This document shows positions 44,556 through 57,000 of a stretch of DNA of 64,000 nt, piece by piece. How positions within the stretch are numbered: position 1 is the stretch's first letter; each line of letters opens with the position of its first letter. The notes under the pieces are model-generated. The model was given only the letters and a program-made list of their open reading frames with translations, searched no databases and had not been told where the DNA came from. Origin of the DNA: Chamaecrista fasciculata. Its lineage: Eukaryota; Streptophyta; Magnoliopsida; Fabales; Fabaceae. The translations under genes and the position numbers were made by a program. The stretch covers positions 56,648-120,647 of the forward strand of contig QANZ01002469.1 in the NCBI GenBank assembly GCA_003254925.1, written 5' to 3'.

Positions 44556-45149
44556 CTACAAAGCGGAATAAAAAAACAAAAAAACATATAGTAAATTTCT
44601 TAAATATAATCCAGTGCCAACTTTTGGGAGGAAAAAGTCTAGATAGAGGGATCAAATCATACTTGAAACCATGGAAAATGTGGCAGAAAACACTTCAGAA
44701 GATGTTGTTCTCAAAACCACACCAAAACCATGTAAACAAGCTTTGAAATACCATAAAGAACATCATTCCATGACAGAAAAAGTAAGACATGAAAAACACT
44801 TGAATAAACTTTTATACCAATTTTAAAGCGTACCTAAAACATCACCAAATTAAAGAAGAGATCAAACTTCAAAACAACATGGAAACAATGGAAAACAAGC
44901 ATGAAGACACTAGATATATGAATGATTTTTCCTCCATTCAGTGACGTTTACATGGCCTATACAGACGTCCACTCTTTGACCTCTCTACTCCCTCCAAATA
45001 ATTCGACAGGGTAATTATATATATTTATTTTTTCTCTTGTTGATTGTTGTTATTATCGTGAATTACATATTACCATATTGTTAGTTTAGTGACTCAATTC
45101 TACTAGTCTATACTTCATTTCTAAGGATAATCTTTTGTAGCCTATTGTA
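44556..45149. other. Intergenic sequence right of the gypsy element
   Basis: No gene is supported. CCAACTTTTGG with adjoining GAAAAAGT near 44615 resembles the sequence just left of the gypsy insertion (39180-39200), so the target site lay near a small local duplication. Confidence 0.35.
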
Positions 45150-48100
45150 TCTTCTAAGCTTGAGATTCAAATGTGTTTGAGCAAACATTATCCAAATTAT
45201 GCATGTGCTCCTGAATTCCATCTTCCTCTAGAATCAGCTCAGACTAATCAACAAATGGCAGAGCCGAACTACAATCGAGATAGATTGACAAATTATGATA
45301 TTTATTGGCTCAATGTTGATCCCAATGATGAAACGAATACTAAGGTGAGAAACTTTAAAGTACTTCAACTATAGTGAATTATGGATACTATCTTGTCATG
45401 TAAAGAGTTCCTTTAAAACTATTTTTTCAATTTTATGTGTAATGATTGTAGATGGTCATTGATTTTCACCTTTTGTTAATATTATTATAAATTATTCTCT
45501 AGCATTTATAGCTCTAGTAAACTATAATTTCTCAAATTTTATAGCATATGCACTCCATAAAATAGCAAATTACATTATTGTTCTTTATATTCCCTTTATG
45601 GTTTATCAGTATTGGAGACTTCAAAATTTTTCCTTAAATTTTTACTTGATTTTTTTAATAAATGTGTTGGACAAGTTAATATCTCTAAAAGCACCCATTT
45701 GTGTTCAGGATGCTTTGATAAGTCTATTATTTTGCATATTTTTAAGGGATAATTACTAATTTATTTGTATTCAAATTATGATTTTATCCCAATATAACTT
45801 AATTATTTGATTTTCCCCGTTATCCTAAGTTTAAATTCAAAATATGATATCTTGTGTTTAAATTTGATATTTTGTGAATATCATATCTTTTAAATTTAGG
45901 ATATGAGCTTATATTCTGAAATTCACCTTACATATCAGATTTCAATCTCAAAGATGGCTCAAATCAAAGATTTCAATCTCAAAGATATCTCAAATCAAGA
46001 AGATTCAATTTCAAGATCTTCAAAATCAAGAGATATTTTCGTGGAGCACAAATTTTGTCCAAAACTTAAGAGATATTTTCGTGGAGCACAAGTCTTGCCC
46101 AAGACTTAAGCACAGATTCACAGTTTTGAATTTTAAAGTCAGATTTTGTAATCTATTCAATTGTGGGGACTCTATAGCTCGAATTAAGAAGGTTGAGTAG
46201 GGTATTAAGGTTATAGAAACATCATAAATACCCCTCTCTAGTTAGTGAATAAGGGGGATTTAATCTCGGATCATCTATCTCTCTTCTTCTCTCAAGGCCC
46301 TGCGTGGTTAATTCTTTTCTCTTGGCTTAGGGTTAATTCTGATTGGATGTTTCAACACTTGTGAGATCATGTTTTTAGTTTTCTTCATCATTTTATAATA
46401 TTTTCTCTTCTTCTATTTCACTTTTAATTGTTTTCAAGTTGAGTATTCGACTAATTTGTAGTTGTCTAATTGATTTGTTAACATAATGCTAGGTGCTCGT
46501 ATTGATTCGTAATTAATAAGTTCATCACTAAGTAGTAACTAAGATGATTGTACCATGTTAGGGAGAAGAAAATCTAAACAAGTAATTTCATAAATTAATT
46601 GTTTAGGGTTAATATCTTTCGGGTCTTAATTCTGTTAATTTAGATTGAATTGTTGATCGTGTCAGATTCGTCTAGTTAATAAGTGATTAAATTGGGTACG
46701 TTATCATTTAATCAACTATAAAGAAAGAGTGATTTCACCATGTGATTTCGTTAATCTATTTAATTTGATGAAAAATTATCTTTGGTATCAATGATCAAGT
46801 GTGAGACTCCATGAAGATTAACCTTAGCCAAGCCCTCATCTATCGGTTACTTTTATTACTATTTTTTAATATTTACATGTTATTTTATATCTTAGTTTCC
46901 CAATTTATCTTTTGTTTCCTGTTTTCTTTAGATTTGGTTGATAAACCTTAGACAATGCTAGTCTCTGTGGATCGACCCTGTTCTCACCCTTACTATAATT
47001 TATTATTTTAGTGTGTAGATTCAGGTTAATTATTTTTTGTGGATTCGACATCCATCATGCTTCTACAATACATGACAATGAGATGGTTGAAATGCCTGAG
47101 AAGAACATACACATTGGTTCAAATACTGGCACCATTACATCCCAAGACAATGTTGTTCCTCCAGCTAATCTTGAAGGTCTTGATTAGGTTATCCCAAAAA
47201 AGAAAAGGCAAGTGCCATTGTTGATTCAATACACATGCCATTGTTATTATTTTTTTAATAATCATGTGCCATTATTTATTTCTAAGGCTTTCCTTCATTA
47301 GCCTAATGATGTTGTGTTGGGTTTTTAGGACTAAGGTGAAGCCAACTGGAGAAGGTGAAGCTTTCAAAGGTTGTAGGTGAAAGAAAACTATGTGTTTGAA
47401 GCTGTAAGTTTCAAATACTAACTAACACTTTCTTTTTTATACCATTAACATTAAATACATGTACATGTATCTTATCATATGAACTTTACCATATTGCATC
47501 TAATTGAAACCTCTTTTTTCATATTGTAGTTATTGTTGTTGCTTTACAGCTGGTTTTTACTGCAAAGAGTTGTGCTTGTGTCAAGGTAGCTGTTACAACA
47601 AACAAGATTATGTAGATAAAGTGATGGCAACTCGTATGAAAATTCAATCTTGCAATCCTTCTTCATTTCTTCATGTTATGAGTGTTGACCCCAACAATAT
47701 TCCAGCTTCAACTAGACACAGTAAAATATGCAATTGCAAAAAATCTGGCTGCTACCAGAGATACTGTAAATGCTATAAGGTTTTTTATACATTCTTGTGT
47801 TGTGAATACAAGTAGATTTTGTTATAAATGTCAACTATATTTACAAATTGTAGTTTCCTTTTGAAGGCTGGTGTTGGGTGCTCTGAAAATTGTGGATGCA
47901 TAGGGTGTAATAACTCATATGATAGAAGGAATAATTGTATGTCTGTATATACTTAGCTTGTCATGATTGAAAATTTAGAGCCATCATTGGGTTCTTTCTT
48001 GAAACTCTGTATCTTTTATTTAGGTCAAACTTTAATAGGAGAAGCTAAAGTGGATGACTTAAGACTCAATGAGACGCATGTGATGTGGAAAGCTCTAATC

Positions 48101-48515
48101 GTAGTGGAATCTCAGCATAATGAACATTGGCTAGATTCTTCTTTTCACGCAACACATCCACTGACTTACAGGTGTGATGTTATTATATCTTATTTTCAAG
48201 GACTAAATATACTAATTTCACGATTTTTAAGGATTAAATAATATAAAATAGATTTTCAAGTATAGATTTACTCATACATTAATTTATCTTTTATTTATGT
48301 TGATTCAATTATTTTGTGACAGGTCATTGCCTCCTCCTACCTTGTCCTTTCCATTAAAGACGTCATTATTATCATACGGTGCTAACATGAACCCCTCAGC
48401 GTCGTATGGTGCTAACATGAACCCCTCAACGTCTTATACCATGTCTTCTTTCGGATTGTGTGCTAGCCATCAAGTCGAGAATGGTAGTATTGTTCAATCT
48501 TACCCGAATCTCTAG
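45150..48515 (+). pseudogene. TSO1/CPP-type CXC-domain gene, broken
   Basis: Recognisable exons of a tesmin/TSO1-like (TCX) transcription factor: a possible upstream exon to 45342; DASTIHDNEM then EMPEKN (exon start at about 45709, resuming at 47063); PKKKR near 47200; CXC1, split by an intron (KKTMCLKL near 47390, then YCCCFTAGFYCKELCLCQG at about 47531-47600 and NKQDYVDKVMATR); CXC2 (CNCKKSGCYQRYCKCYK, about 47730-47780, then AGVGCSENCGCIGCNN at about 47868); and downstream exon-like pieces to a stop at 48515. TSO1-type proteins bind DNA through paired CXC domains. Defects: a 1.34-kb solo LTR inside an exon, TAG after LEGLD (about 47185) and TGA in the CXC1 start (GCR-stop-KK, about 47380). 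A 27-base direct repeat lies at 48378-48431. Confidence 0.8.
45716..47057 (+). mobile_element. Solo LTR (Ty3/gypsy type) inside the CXC gene's exon
   Basis: The element runs from TGATAAGTC to CATCCATCA and is flanked by a perfect 5-bp duplication, TGCTT, at 45711-45715 and 47058-47062. No second LTR or internal coding is found. The phrases CTATTATTTTGCATATTTTT near the start and CTCTGTGGATCGACCCTG near the end are familiar from long LTRs of plant Tat/Athila-like gypsy elements (from memory). Removing it restores a continuous exon of the host gene, which supports the limits. It arose by recombination between two LTRs. Confidence 0.88.
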
Positions 48516-50366
48516 TAGATAATGAATCATTGATGACTCTCGAATGTATATATTGTCTCTCGAGATGATTCAGAGACCTTACATATTACAATTCTAGACC
48601 ATTCATATTCTTTTTCTCTCTTTCTTTCACCCTTACATTTATCCATATATTCTTATTGATTCACAACTCATAATTAGGTTCGTCGTTATTTTTTTTATGT
48701 AATATTTCAGTTGGTATAATGATATCGCCAATATATCATATCGTTACTTATATTTTGACTAGTTTTTTAGATCCAGATAATGCGAAGCTATGAGTTGGTT
48801 ATTAGTTCTATAGTTATTAGTTAGTTAATTAATATTACGAGTTGGTTTATTGTTTTTTGTTGAATCCTAACCACTGTTTTACCCATGTTTGTGCAAATTG
48901 TATACAGATGTTAGTACAATTCATTCCTCTTCCTCCTTTCCCTTCACCACCCAATGACCCATTTTGAATTATTACCGGATTTGAATTAAGTAATAATACA
49001 TTTTGTAGGAGTTTTTAATTGTATATAGCAACAATTGTTTTTATGATTTAGTATTCAAATGAAGTAGAAACAGTCATTTATATCATTATCTAAGAGTGTT
49101 GTACTCTTGTTATTCATTGAATCCATATCTGTGCAATTTAGTATTAGAGGAGAGAGGGTTGCCACTGTATGTGCAACCTTTCAATTTACTAAATCTATGT
49201 TTTAACCACAAGTTTCAACAACTTCTGAATGACTTGTTTACGATTTCAAATATTTGAATAAATTTTTTTTTTCGATTCTAAAATATGTGATTCTCTTGAA
49301 TTCTTACATCTACTAGTTAGATCAAGTTTGTGAAGTTTTACTTTATGCTGTGTTGTTGCTATGTTCTGTACTTTACTTAAAAAGCATTTTTGCACCTAGT
49401 AAAAAATGTCTCTTGATGGATTTCTTGACCTAAGATGATTTTTGGCTAATTAAGGGAGTCTGCATGCTAAAAATTATAGGCTTCTAGATAGTCTGCCTAA
49501 TTATCTTTATAGTGTTGTCCGTCCATGATCTTAGTAAGAGATTGATCATTCTTGTTGTAGTAGAATTTTACAAGATCAACAACATAAAAGTTGTATCTGA
49601 TAATCTTCAATGATTGTTTGACTATAAGGGATCTTAGGCTAACAGATGTATTTGGACATTTCGGTGTTGCTGACAAGGCTTACTATAAATTTTGGCATGA
49701 GCATTTTTGTGGACTTTTGGATGATATATTGGTCCAGTGGGAGTTTGAGTAAACATATTAATTTTGGATTTTGTCCAATTTTGGCCTTTTAAGGCAACTA
49801 AGGTAACTTTGTTACATTTGTTGGATTTAGTCCAACTTTGGGATCCAATTTCGTTCAGTTTGTTAAAAACATTGTTTTCCCTATCGGATTCAATGTCTTG
49901 TGTTGACTCACAATTGAATTTTGTTGTTTGGATCTAGTTTTGTGCAAATCTCGAATTTGATATCTTCTGTATCAGACTCATTTGGTTCGCATTTTGTGTG
50001 AACATTTGCCGGTAGATTTGTGGACTAAAGGCATTGATGCAAATTTTGATGGGGCCTTAGTCTAGTGGGAGTCTGAGCTAAGTCCTTGTAGACTTTTGTT
50101 TTGTTTAATGATATTTTGATGTCATTTCATTTGCTATCTTATTCAGATGTTGAAACCATTTGTGTTGAGGTTTATATCACTAGTTTCCCTATCGGATTTA
50201 GTGATCTGTTTTTGTACATCGCTTGTTTCCCTATCGGATTCAGTGATATGTGAGTACATGGTTTCGTTTGTTGTGCACATTGGTGTTCTTTTGTGATAAT
50301 TAATTACTTGCTTCAGTATTTTGTTGATTGATCTAATAATAGATTAATGTTATCCAAGTGGGAGAT
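48516..50366 (+). other. Degraded retrotransposon 3' region
   Basis: No open frame is convincing. The segment at about 50000-50050 reads, in one frame, LPVDLWTKGIDANFDG, a weak match to the end of copia polyproteins (ADPLTKGL). The phrase TTTCCCTATCGGATT recurs at about 49876, 50184 and 50229. The stretch ends in the purine-rich AAGTGGGAGA before an LTR, so it is probably the 3' non-coding part of a copia element. The first 200 bases may be downstream sequence of the CXC pseudogene. Confidence 0.45.
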
Positions 50367-50990
50367 TGTTGGAAATTTTATGTGGATTAGCATTAGTTCA
50401 TTATAACATTGAAATTTGTTTTCACTGATTAAGTAATTAATCTTTATCGTAACGCTGAATAAGAATGAATTTCGTGTCTTCAACTGTGGTAATCAGTGAT
50501 GGGTTTGATTATCTACAGTCCTCATCCTATCGGTAAAAGACGCGCAAGGCACAGCCCGGAAGTATTAGTAATTATCCCATTAAATTACTATTTGTAGAGT
50601 TATTTTGGAGACAGAGTATTTTATTTATATATATGTTGATAAATAATTAATAAGCCCAATATATATATTTAGTATATTATTATATAATATTGAGTGTTTT
50701 TGATAGAGGCTTATTAATTATTTATGAACATGTTTTGGCCTATATATAGAGGCTTTCCTCTTTATGAGGGTAAGGAGATTTACTCTAAGCACTCATTACT
50801 CAAAGTCTCTCATTTCTCCCTGTGTGGAGAATCTCTGAACTCTTCTTTGCAAGCTTCCGAAAAATGTGAGTTGTGAGATTTTTACCATGTCAATTTTCTT
50901 TCATCGATTTCAGGTCAGTGATTTTATCTCCCACACTTTCATAGATTTAATTTTTATATCAGTGTTCTCATCCTGATCCTGTGACGGCGC
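50367..50990 (+). repeat. copia-type 3' LTR (right end uncertain)
   Basis: TGTTGGAAATTTTATG follows a polypurine tract (CCAAGTGGGAGAT), the classical copia PPT/LTR border. A TATA box (CCTATATATAGAGG) lies at about 50739-50751, followed by a CT-rich leader as in other copia LTRs. The terminal CA could not be fixed and no 5' partner is present. Confidence 0.65.
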
Positions 50991-51225
50991 CAATTAAATT
51001 TAACCTAATATCCTTCTTTATGAAGAAGACGACAATTCGTGACCTGCCAGACTTGAAATATCTGAAATTTCGTAATGCCTTTGATGATAGAGTCTGTTGG
51101 AGTTTATATACTAAAAATGGTTTTTAAATAGGGTTTTGTATCACTAATGTAAGATTTGAGGTATGGTTAAGTGGAAGTAATTGTAAAATTTGTGTACTTC
51201 AACTTGGATTGCAAGTGGTACTTAA

Positions 51226-51642
51226 GGGTATGTTTGGATGGGGTGTCAACGGGGGAATGGAGAGGAGAGGAAGGGACAAAAGGTAAAAAAATTATGTTTG
51301 GAAGTTTTTTTAGAGGAGAGTGGAGTGGATAAGGAGGGACACTTGGCACCCCAAAATTCAATTTTTGCTGTCACCCCAAATTGGGATGCCAAGGAAGGAG
51401 GGGACAGTTTTATTATTTTTTAATGACAATTATATCCTTATACTAACAAAAAATATCATGTGTGCATTCCATTCCATTACTAATAACTTCCAAACAAGAT
51501 TAACAAGTGTCCATTCCTTTCCTCATTAAAAACTCTCAAACAACAAATCTACTCAGTCCATTAATATCCTCTCCTCTCCACTCTATTAGTGTCCATTAAT
51601 GTCCTCTCCTCTCCATCTTCACTAAAACTCCCAAACATAGCC
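51226..51642. mobile_element. Tourist-like (PIF/Harbinger) MITE with TAA duplication
   Basis: The tips GGGTATGTTTGG (51226) and, inverted, GGCTATGTTTGG (51642) are terminal inverted repeats. TAA flanks both sides (51223-51225, 51643-51645), the 3-bp duplication of PIF/Harbinger elements. Subterminal GGAGAGGAGAGG / CCTCTCCTCTCC blocks are also inverted. Length is 417 bases, with no transposase. Confidence 0.85.
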
Positions 51643-51645
51643 TAA

Positions 51646-52729
51646 AACAAGGGTAAATCCCTCTTTTGTTTTGTTTCTAACGGCCTAGCGGGTGAAGAGG
51701 TGGGTAATGGTATTCACCAAAAGGTTAATTCTTTTGAAGTGGTTTTGAGAAAATTATTAAAGTATTTATCTTAGTGGAAAAGAAGAAGGCAGACTAGTAT
51801 TTATATTGAACATTTAGTAAAATTTGAGAATGCCATTTCCGATTCCAAGGTGAGAAGCTTGGTGCCGCCGTCGTTGAACTGTGGCCACCATCAAAGGTTT
51901 CCAAAAGAAGATGGAAGTGGAAGTCGAACGAAGCTAATGTGAAGTGGAACGCTGGGTTCTTGCAATTTTCAGATATGTGGCGACATCTCTACCGTTCAAT
52001 GAAATTAACGGTTCATATTGGACAAAATGTAGATATTGCACGTTGGCTAGGCTGCGGAGGATCGGGTCCTTGCTAGGTTTAGAATTTGACTTTGATGACT
52101 TTTAACCATCGACACATTTTCCTTATTTAAATTACAATATAATATAAATATTAAGAAAGGGGATGGGACTCTGCAAGTGGAACATGAGTTGGCAGCCATA
52201 TGTATTAATATATTATTTATATAATATAGATAATATTTTATTATATATACAAATTGTTATAATATTTATATACATATATACGGGCCGAGCTTTAGGGCCG
52301 GGCTAAAAAATAAGCTCGAGCCCGACCCATTTTTTATACCGGCTTTTAAAATTTGGCTCATTTTTTGTCGGGCATATATTTCAATTTCTCGGGTCTGATC
52401 AATCGGGCCAAGCGGGCTTTCAAAATCATGATCAGGGTGTTTCCAACTTGGGTGTGGATGGTGGTGGATGGGTTTGAGGGTTTTGGTATTGATGGTTGGG
52501 AGTTTGGGTGTCGAAGGTTTGAGTTTTGTGAGGTTTGGGTGTTTTGTTTTAGGGGGATTTGGGTGTGTGGGTTTAGTGGCTAGGGTGTGTGGGTTGGGAT
52601 GTGTGTGTTTTGGTTAGAGTTCAATGGCTCAGGGACCTATTTGTCTAATGGTCAAAACGTGCGTTTTGGCCAAGGACCTATTTGCCCAACATAACCTTTT
52701 TTTATTGCAAAATCTTATGTGGCTTTTCT
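51646..52729. other. Intergenic sequence with repeat remains
   Basis: No gene. At 52280-52430 the phrases GGGCCGAGC, GGGCCGGGC and AGCTCGAGCCCG form a GC-rich block in AT-rich DNA, probably a transposon end. A G/T-rich stretch (about 52440-52620) gives an open frame without similarity. Confidence 0.4.
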
Positions 52730-52965
52730 TTTTTGACGTGACAGTTTTTTGTTTTTTAAGATAACGAGTAACGGCCACGTCAACAAATAACGGAACACAT
52801 CAGCCTCCGTTATGTCCACATCAGCTTTTTTGTAACAGTCATTTGACGGAGGGACCTATTAGTATGCCGTTTTTAAAATTCAAGGATCGATTTATACAAT
52901 TTCAAAAATTCAAAGATCTATCTGCTAGCGTGTCCAAATTTCAGGGATCGAGTTGCTAATTTTCT
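52730..52965. repeat. Solo right end of the 30.1-kb TIR element family
   Basis: The sequence parallels 31950-32195: a CACGTCA / ACGGCCACGTC block, CCTCCGTTATG, TTTTTGTAACA, then GACGGAGGGACCTATTAGT. It ends in TCAGGGATCGAGTTGC where the complete element reads TCAGGGACCGG. It is more diverged than the two ends of the complete copy, so it is an older copy. No left end is seen. Confidence 0.65.
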
Positions 52966-54009
52966 CAATAATAATTGTAATATAATAATAGGTAGAGTAC
53001 ATAATAATATAGATATTTTAAATTTTATATTATTTATTATTAAAAAATTAGTAGAATGAATTTATTTAGATAATTATAATTGTAACATGTATTTTTAAAA
53101 AATAGAAGAAAATTTCTAAGAAGCAAAAATAATTTGCAAATGACATCTTGACTTTGCAAAAATTTCAAAAGTACCATTTAACAAAATTCCATAAGAACAA
53201 ATTCTAAAATAGAGCCCAATGGACTAATCATTGAATCAATTGAAGAACTAATTTTAAAATCAATGTTCCAATCGAAATTCAATGAGTCAAATCGATAAGA
53301 TAATATATTTAATTTAATATAATTAAAATAAACTAACAAATATAAAAATATATATATAATAAACTTTTTAGATTTATGTTTGATGATGTGAGAAAGTAAG
53401 AATGAAAGGACAATTAACACAAAAAAGACAAGAAATTAGATGTTTAAACTAACAAATAGTATATAGCACATTGTTCTAAATCCAAACTTAATAAGAAAAA
53501 AAACATGTTTAAACTAAAATAACATCATTTTGATCTAAAAAAGTAAAAACAAAAAAACTGGACCAATTCAACCCCAAAATTAAATTCAGAATCAAAGCTT
53601 GTGACAAACTCGAGGACCCTTGGCAAGTTTCCAATTCTACCAGCTGGTCCGATCTGGCTTTTAAAACAATAATCGCAATTATTACATATCTATTTAAATA
53701 ATTTTACATTACAACACTATCTACAAATGTCATTCAGCAAAAGCACTCCTACACAGGCCAGTTTGTTACTATTTCAAATTTAAACTTTTTATTATTGCAG
53801 TGGATAAACTAAAACTAGGCTGACTATCCTATTATCAAGTGATTCATTTGGCAAACCTGTTGTGCTACAAACTTCCATCGGACAAAATTTATCAAATTCA
53901 GAGATAAATACTCTAATATTTTTCTACAAAATAACAGTGCAAATTCTACAGAAGGAGGTAAAGAAATGAAACATGCTAACAAGTTAGTGATTCTAAACAA
54001 GTAATGCAT
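52966..54009. other. AT-rich intergenic sequence and 3' flank of the NiaP gene
   Basis: No gene is supported. ACCAGCTGGTCCGATCTGG near 53638-53656 resembles an eroded end of the CCGGTTCAA-type TIR family. The last 200-300 bases before 54010 probably contain the 3' UTR of the minus-strand transporter gene. Confidence 0.4.
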
Positions 54010-57000
54010 TTAGTTGCTGTCTTGCAGTTCTCGGCCCATGGTCTCTACAGGAAAGAGCATTACACATATTCCTGAAACAAGACCAATTATCTCAAAGAGA
54101 AACAAAGCTGCAGTTTGGTGACAACCATGTACTAAACCCACTGCCACCAACGGACATACCATTCCTCCAATCCTGCCGACCGAGCTCGCAATTCCGACAC
54201 CAGTTGTTCTCAGTGATGTTGGGTATATCTACAGTTCATATCAAGTTAGCAACCATTAGATTTTGAAGATAAAGATAAAAATAGACAAAAATAAATGAAT
54301 AAATAGACAGTAAAACTGAGTATATATCATTTCCCTTTGATAAATAGTGCAAGCGCTTTATTTGCAAACAACAGTCAAGCATTGGAACTCTTCGAACAAT
54401 TTCTTCATACTTGAAGAGTGCTCATGAACATTGTCTGAGAATAATGGGCATACTAATATTGGGCGTTTTCTTAAATCAGATTGCAGAGTGGGTAGGATCT
54501 AAGGCAAATAGAAGATTTACTGCAAGTTATTGCATATTTCTGGGGTGAAACTCAATTTCACGGAAAAGCAAGAAATAGAATATAGTCTCTCATTTCAATG
54601 TAGAGTATGAGTAGAGGACTACAACACAAATAACATGAAGTAGTGTGGATATATCAAGTTTTACAAGAAGTTGGTCTTTGCCTAGAAAATTATGGTGTGA
54701 TGACAATGTTGATCTACATATTGCTTCTAATCCCATCAGTCATGAACAAACTAAATATATAAAGATTGATTATCATTTAGTTAGTGAAAAGAGAATTCAA
54801 TATCCACAATATGTAAAAGCAAGAGAACATTAGGTGATATACTGACAAAATACCATTAGTATGGTATTAAATATAAATAATACATTCCATAAAAAAAATA
54901 TATATATAAATAATGCATACACATATATGATGCCACTATTTAAAAACCAGAGCTATGGACCTAAGGCTAAGGCCCAAAACCTCTAGCCAGAGGCTGAGTG
55001 CATGGCTTAGTTGACAAAAAAAAGAAAAAAAAATCACTATTCGAAAGAAAAATCAACTATAAGCTACACTATTCTTCCGTTCTTTTCATTCATCTCCCAT
55101 TAAAGTTATTACCTCAGGAGCATATATGTAGACAATTGTGAAGGTTACTGTAATGCATATGCGAGCTCCAAACAGAAGGCCTGTTGTTGCACCTTCAGGC
55201 AGATGAAACATTAATGGTAGCAGGAATATGCAATACATGAAGAACATAGCCGACATTGAGACCTTACGACCAATTTTATCTACTGCTACAGCTGACAGGA
55301 CCAGCCCCGGTAGCTCTATTAACAAACCAAAATCATGTATCAATCATCCATCTTCCTGAATTGCATTAATGGAGTAAGATAACTCTAAAATAAGTAGATA
55401 AAACAATTAATACCTGCAAAGCTAGCAATAAAAACATCTCTGTAGCTAACATCATGAGACTTCTCTGATTGTAACGAGTGTGGCATGCATTTACTACGTC
55501 GGTTGTTCAACTCAGAGGTCAACAAAACAAGACCATAATATGAAAAAGCATTACCAAAGAACACTACCCATAAGAGAATGGTTGACCTTGCCATTTTTGG
55601 TGAAAGAAGCATTGACAGTGATGAAATTCCTCCCAAGTTAGAATCAATTTCTTTACTAGGTTCATCTTCAGTTTTTTTTGGTGGGAGTAAACGTGTGTCT
55701 TCTGAGGGATCACTAACTTTGTGCAGCTCAATTTGATGATCAGTAACAATGTTGCCAGGAGGTAGTTTGGTTCCATTCATTTTTGCTATTTTCTGCAATA
55801 TATTAACTGCATCGGCTGTTCTACCTTTCAAGCATAGGTATCTTGGTGACTCTGGAGTTGCTCTATAGAACAGGAGGAGGAATAATGAAGGTAGGGCAGA
55901 TAACACAAGTAGCCATCTCCATCCCAGTCTTGGCATAACCATCTGCAAGGAACATTGAATCAAATGAACCTATCATCTAATCATGGATAGAATATGGGTA
56001 GGATTATATAGTGCACGCCACTTGAGTGGGTAACAAATGATTCTCGAACCTTCAAATCCCTAGACCCAGACCCAATTATTCGGTGAATTACAAAATGACA
56101 ATTTTTTCCCCTTATGTTAAGACTCTTGCAGATTTACATATAATTAATTCATATAAAATCACCAAACAAATTTGACAAGCTACAACCATATTAACAATCA
56201 CTCAACATACACAAAATATAAATCCCAGAAAATTTATCCTTATAAAATTATCCAATATAATAATTTTTATACATAAATATTATTACTAAACAATCTTGTT
56301 AAGAGAATTGATGCAAATAATATAAGACTTATACATTTGTTTTGATGGGATGAACTATATATATTGTATATATAAACATTTAAATAGTTTACAAACAATG
56401 GGTCTGGGTACATTGGGGGTACCACTATCCCCTCACACGGATCAATCATTTAATACCCAGAGTCGGACTTAAAATTTATCGCGTACCCATAGGACATGGG
56501 TATTTTAATCTTCCCTTGGCCAATGTATGGTCAGTCATGTAATATAGATTACCACAGCAACGTCTAACTTCTATTATAGTGTTTGCAAGAGTTAATCCAA
56601 GTCACCATAGATTGAGATGTAACCATACCACCTCTATCTTATTGAAGATAAATTATCCTTAAAAACAAATTGACCCATACTTTCCCATGTACAAATTTAG
56701 CATTAATCCTTTCCTCAGCACTGCTTTCAGCAAGAAATGCTTCCATTCATGTGTGTGTGTATGTATATATATATAGAAATACTTTCTAACAACTTAATCT
56801 TTTGGGCCTAAGAGGTTCACTGACAAGTATTAAGTCTTCATGACCAAGCAATCAAGAATTCAAACATAGCGTTGATGTATCAAACCTAGAGAGATCTTGC
56901 AGGTGGGGGCATGTGAGATATACATCAGAACCATTGTTGGGCCTTTGATATAGGATAAAATGTCTGGCATGAGGTGGACCATACTTTTCGTTGAGAAAAT

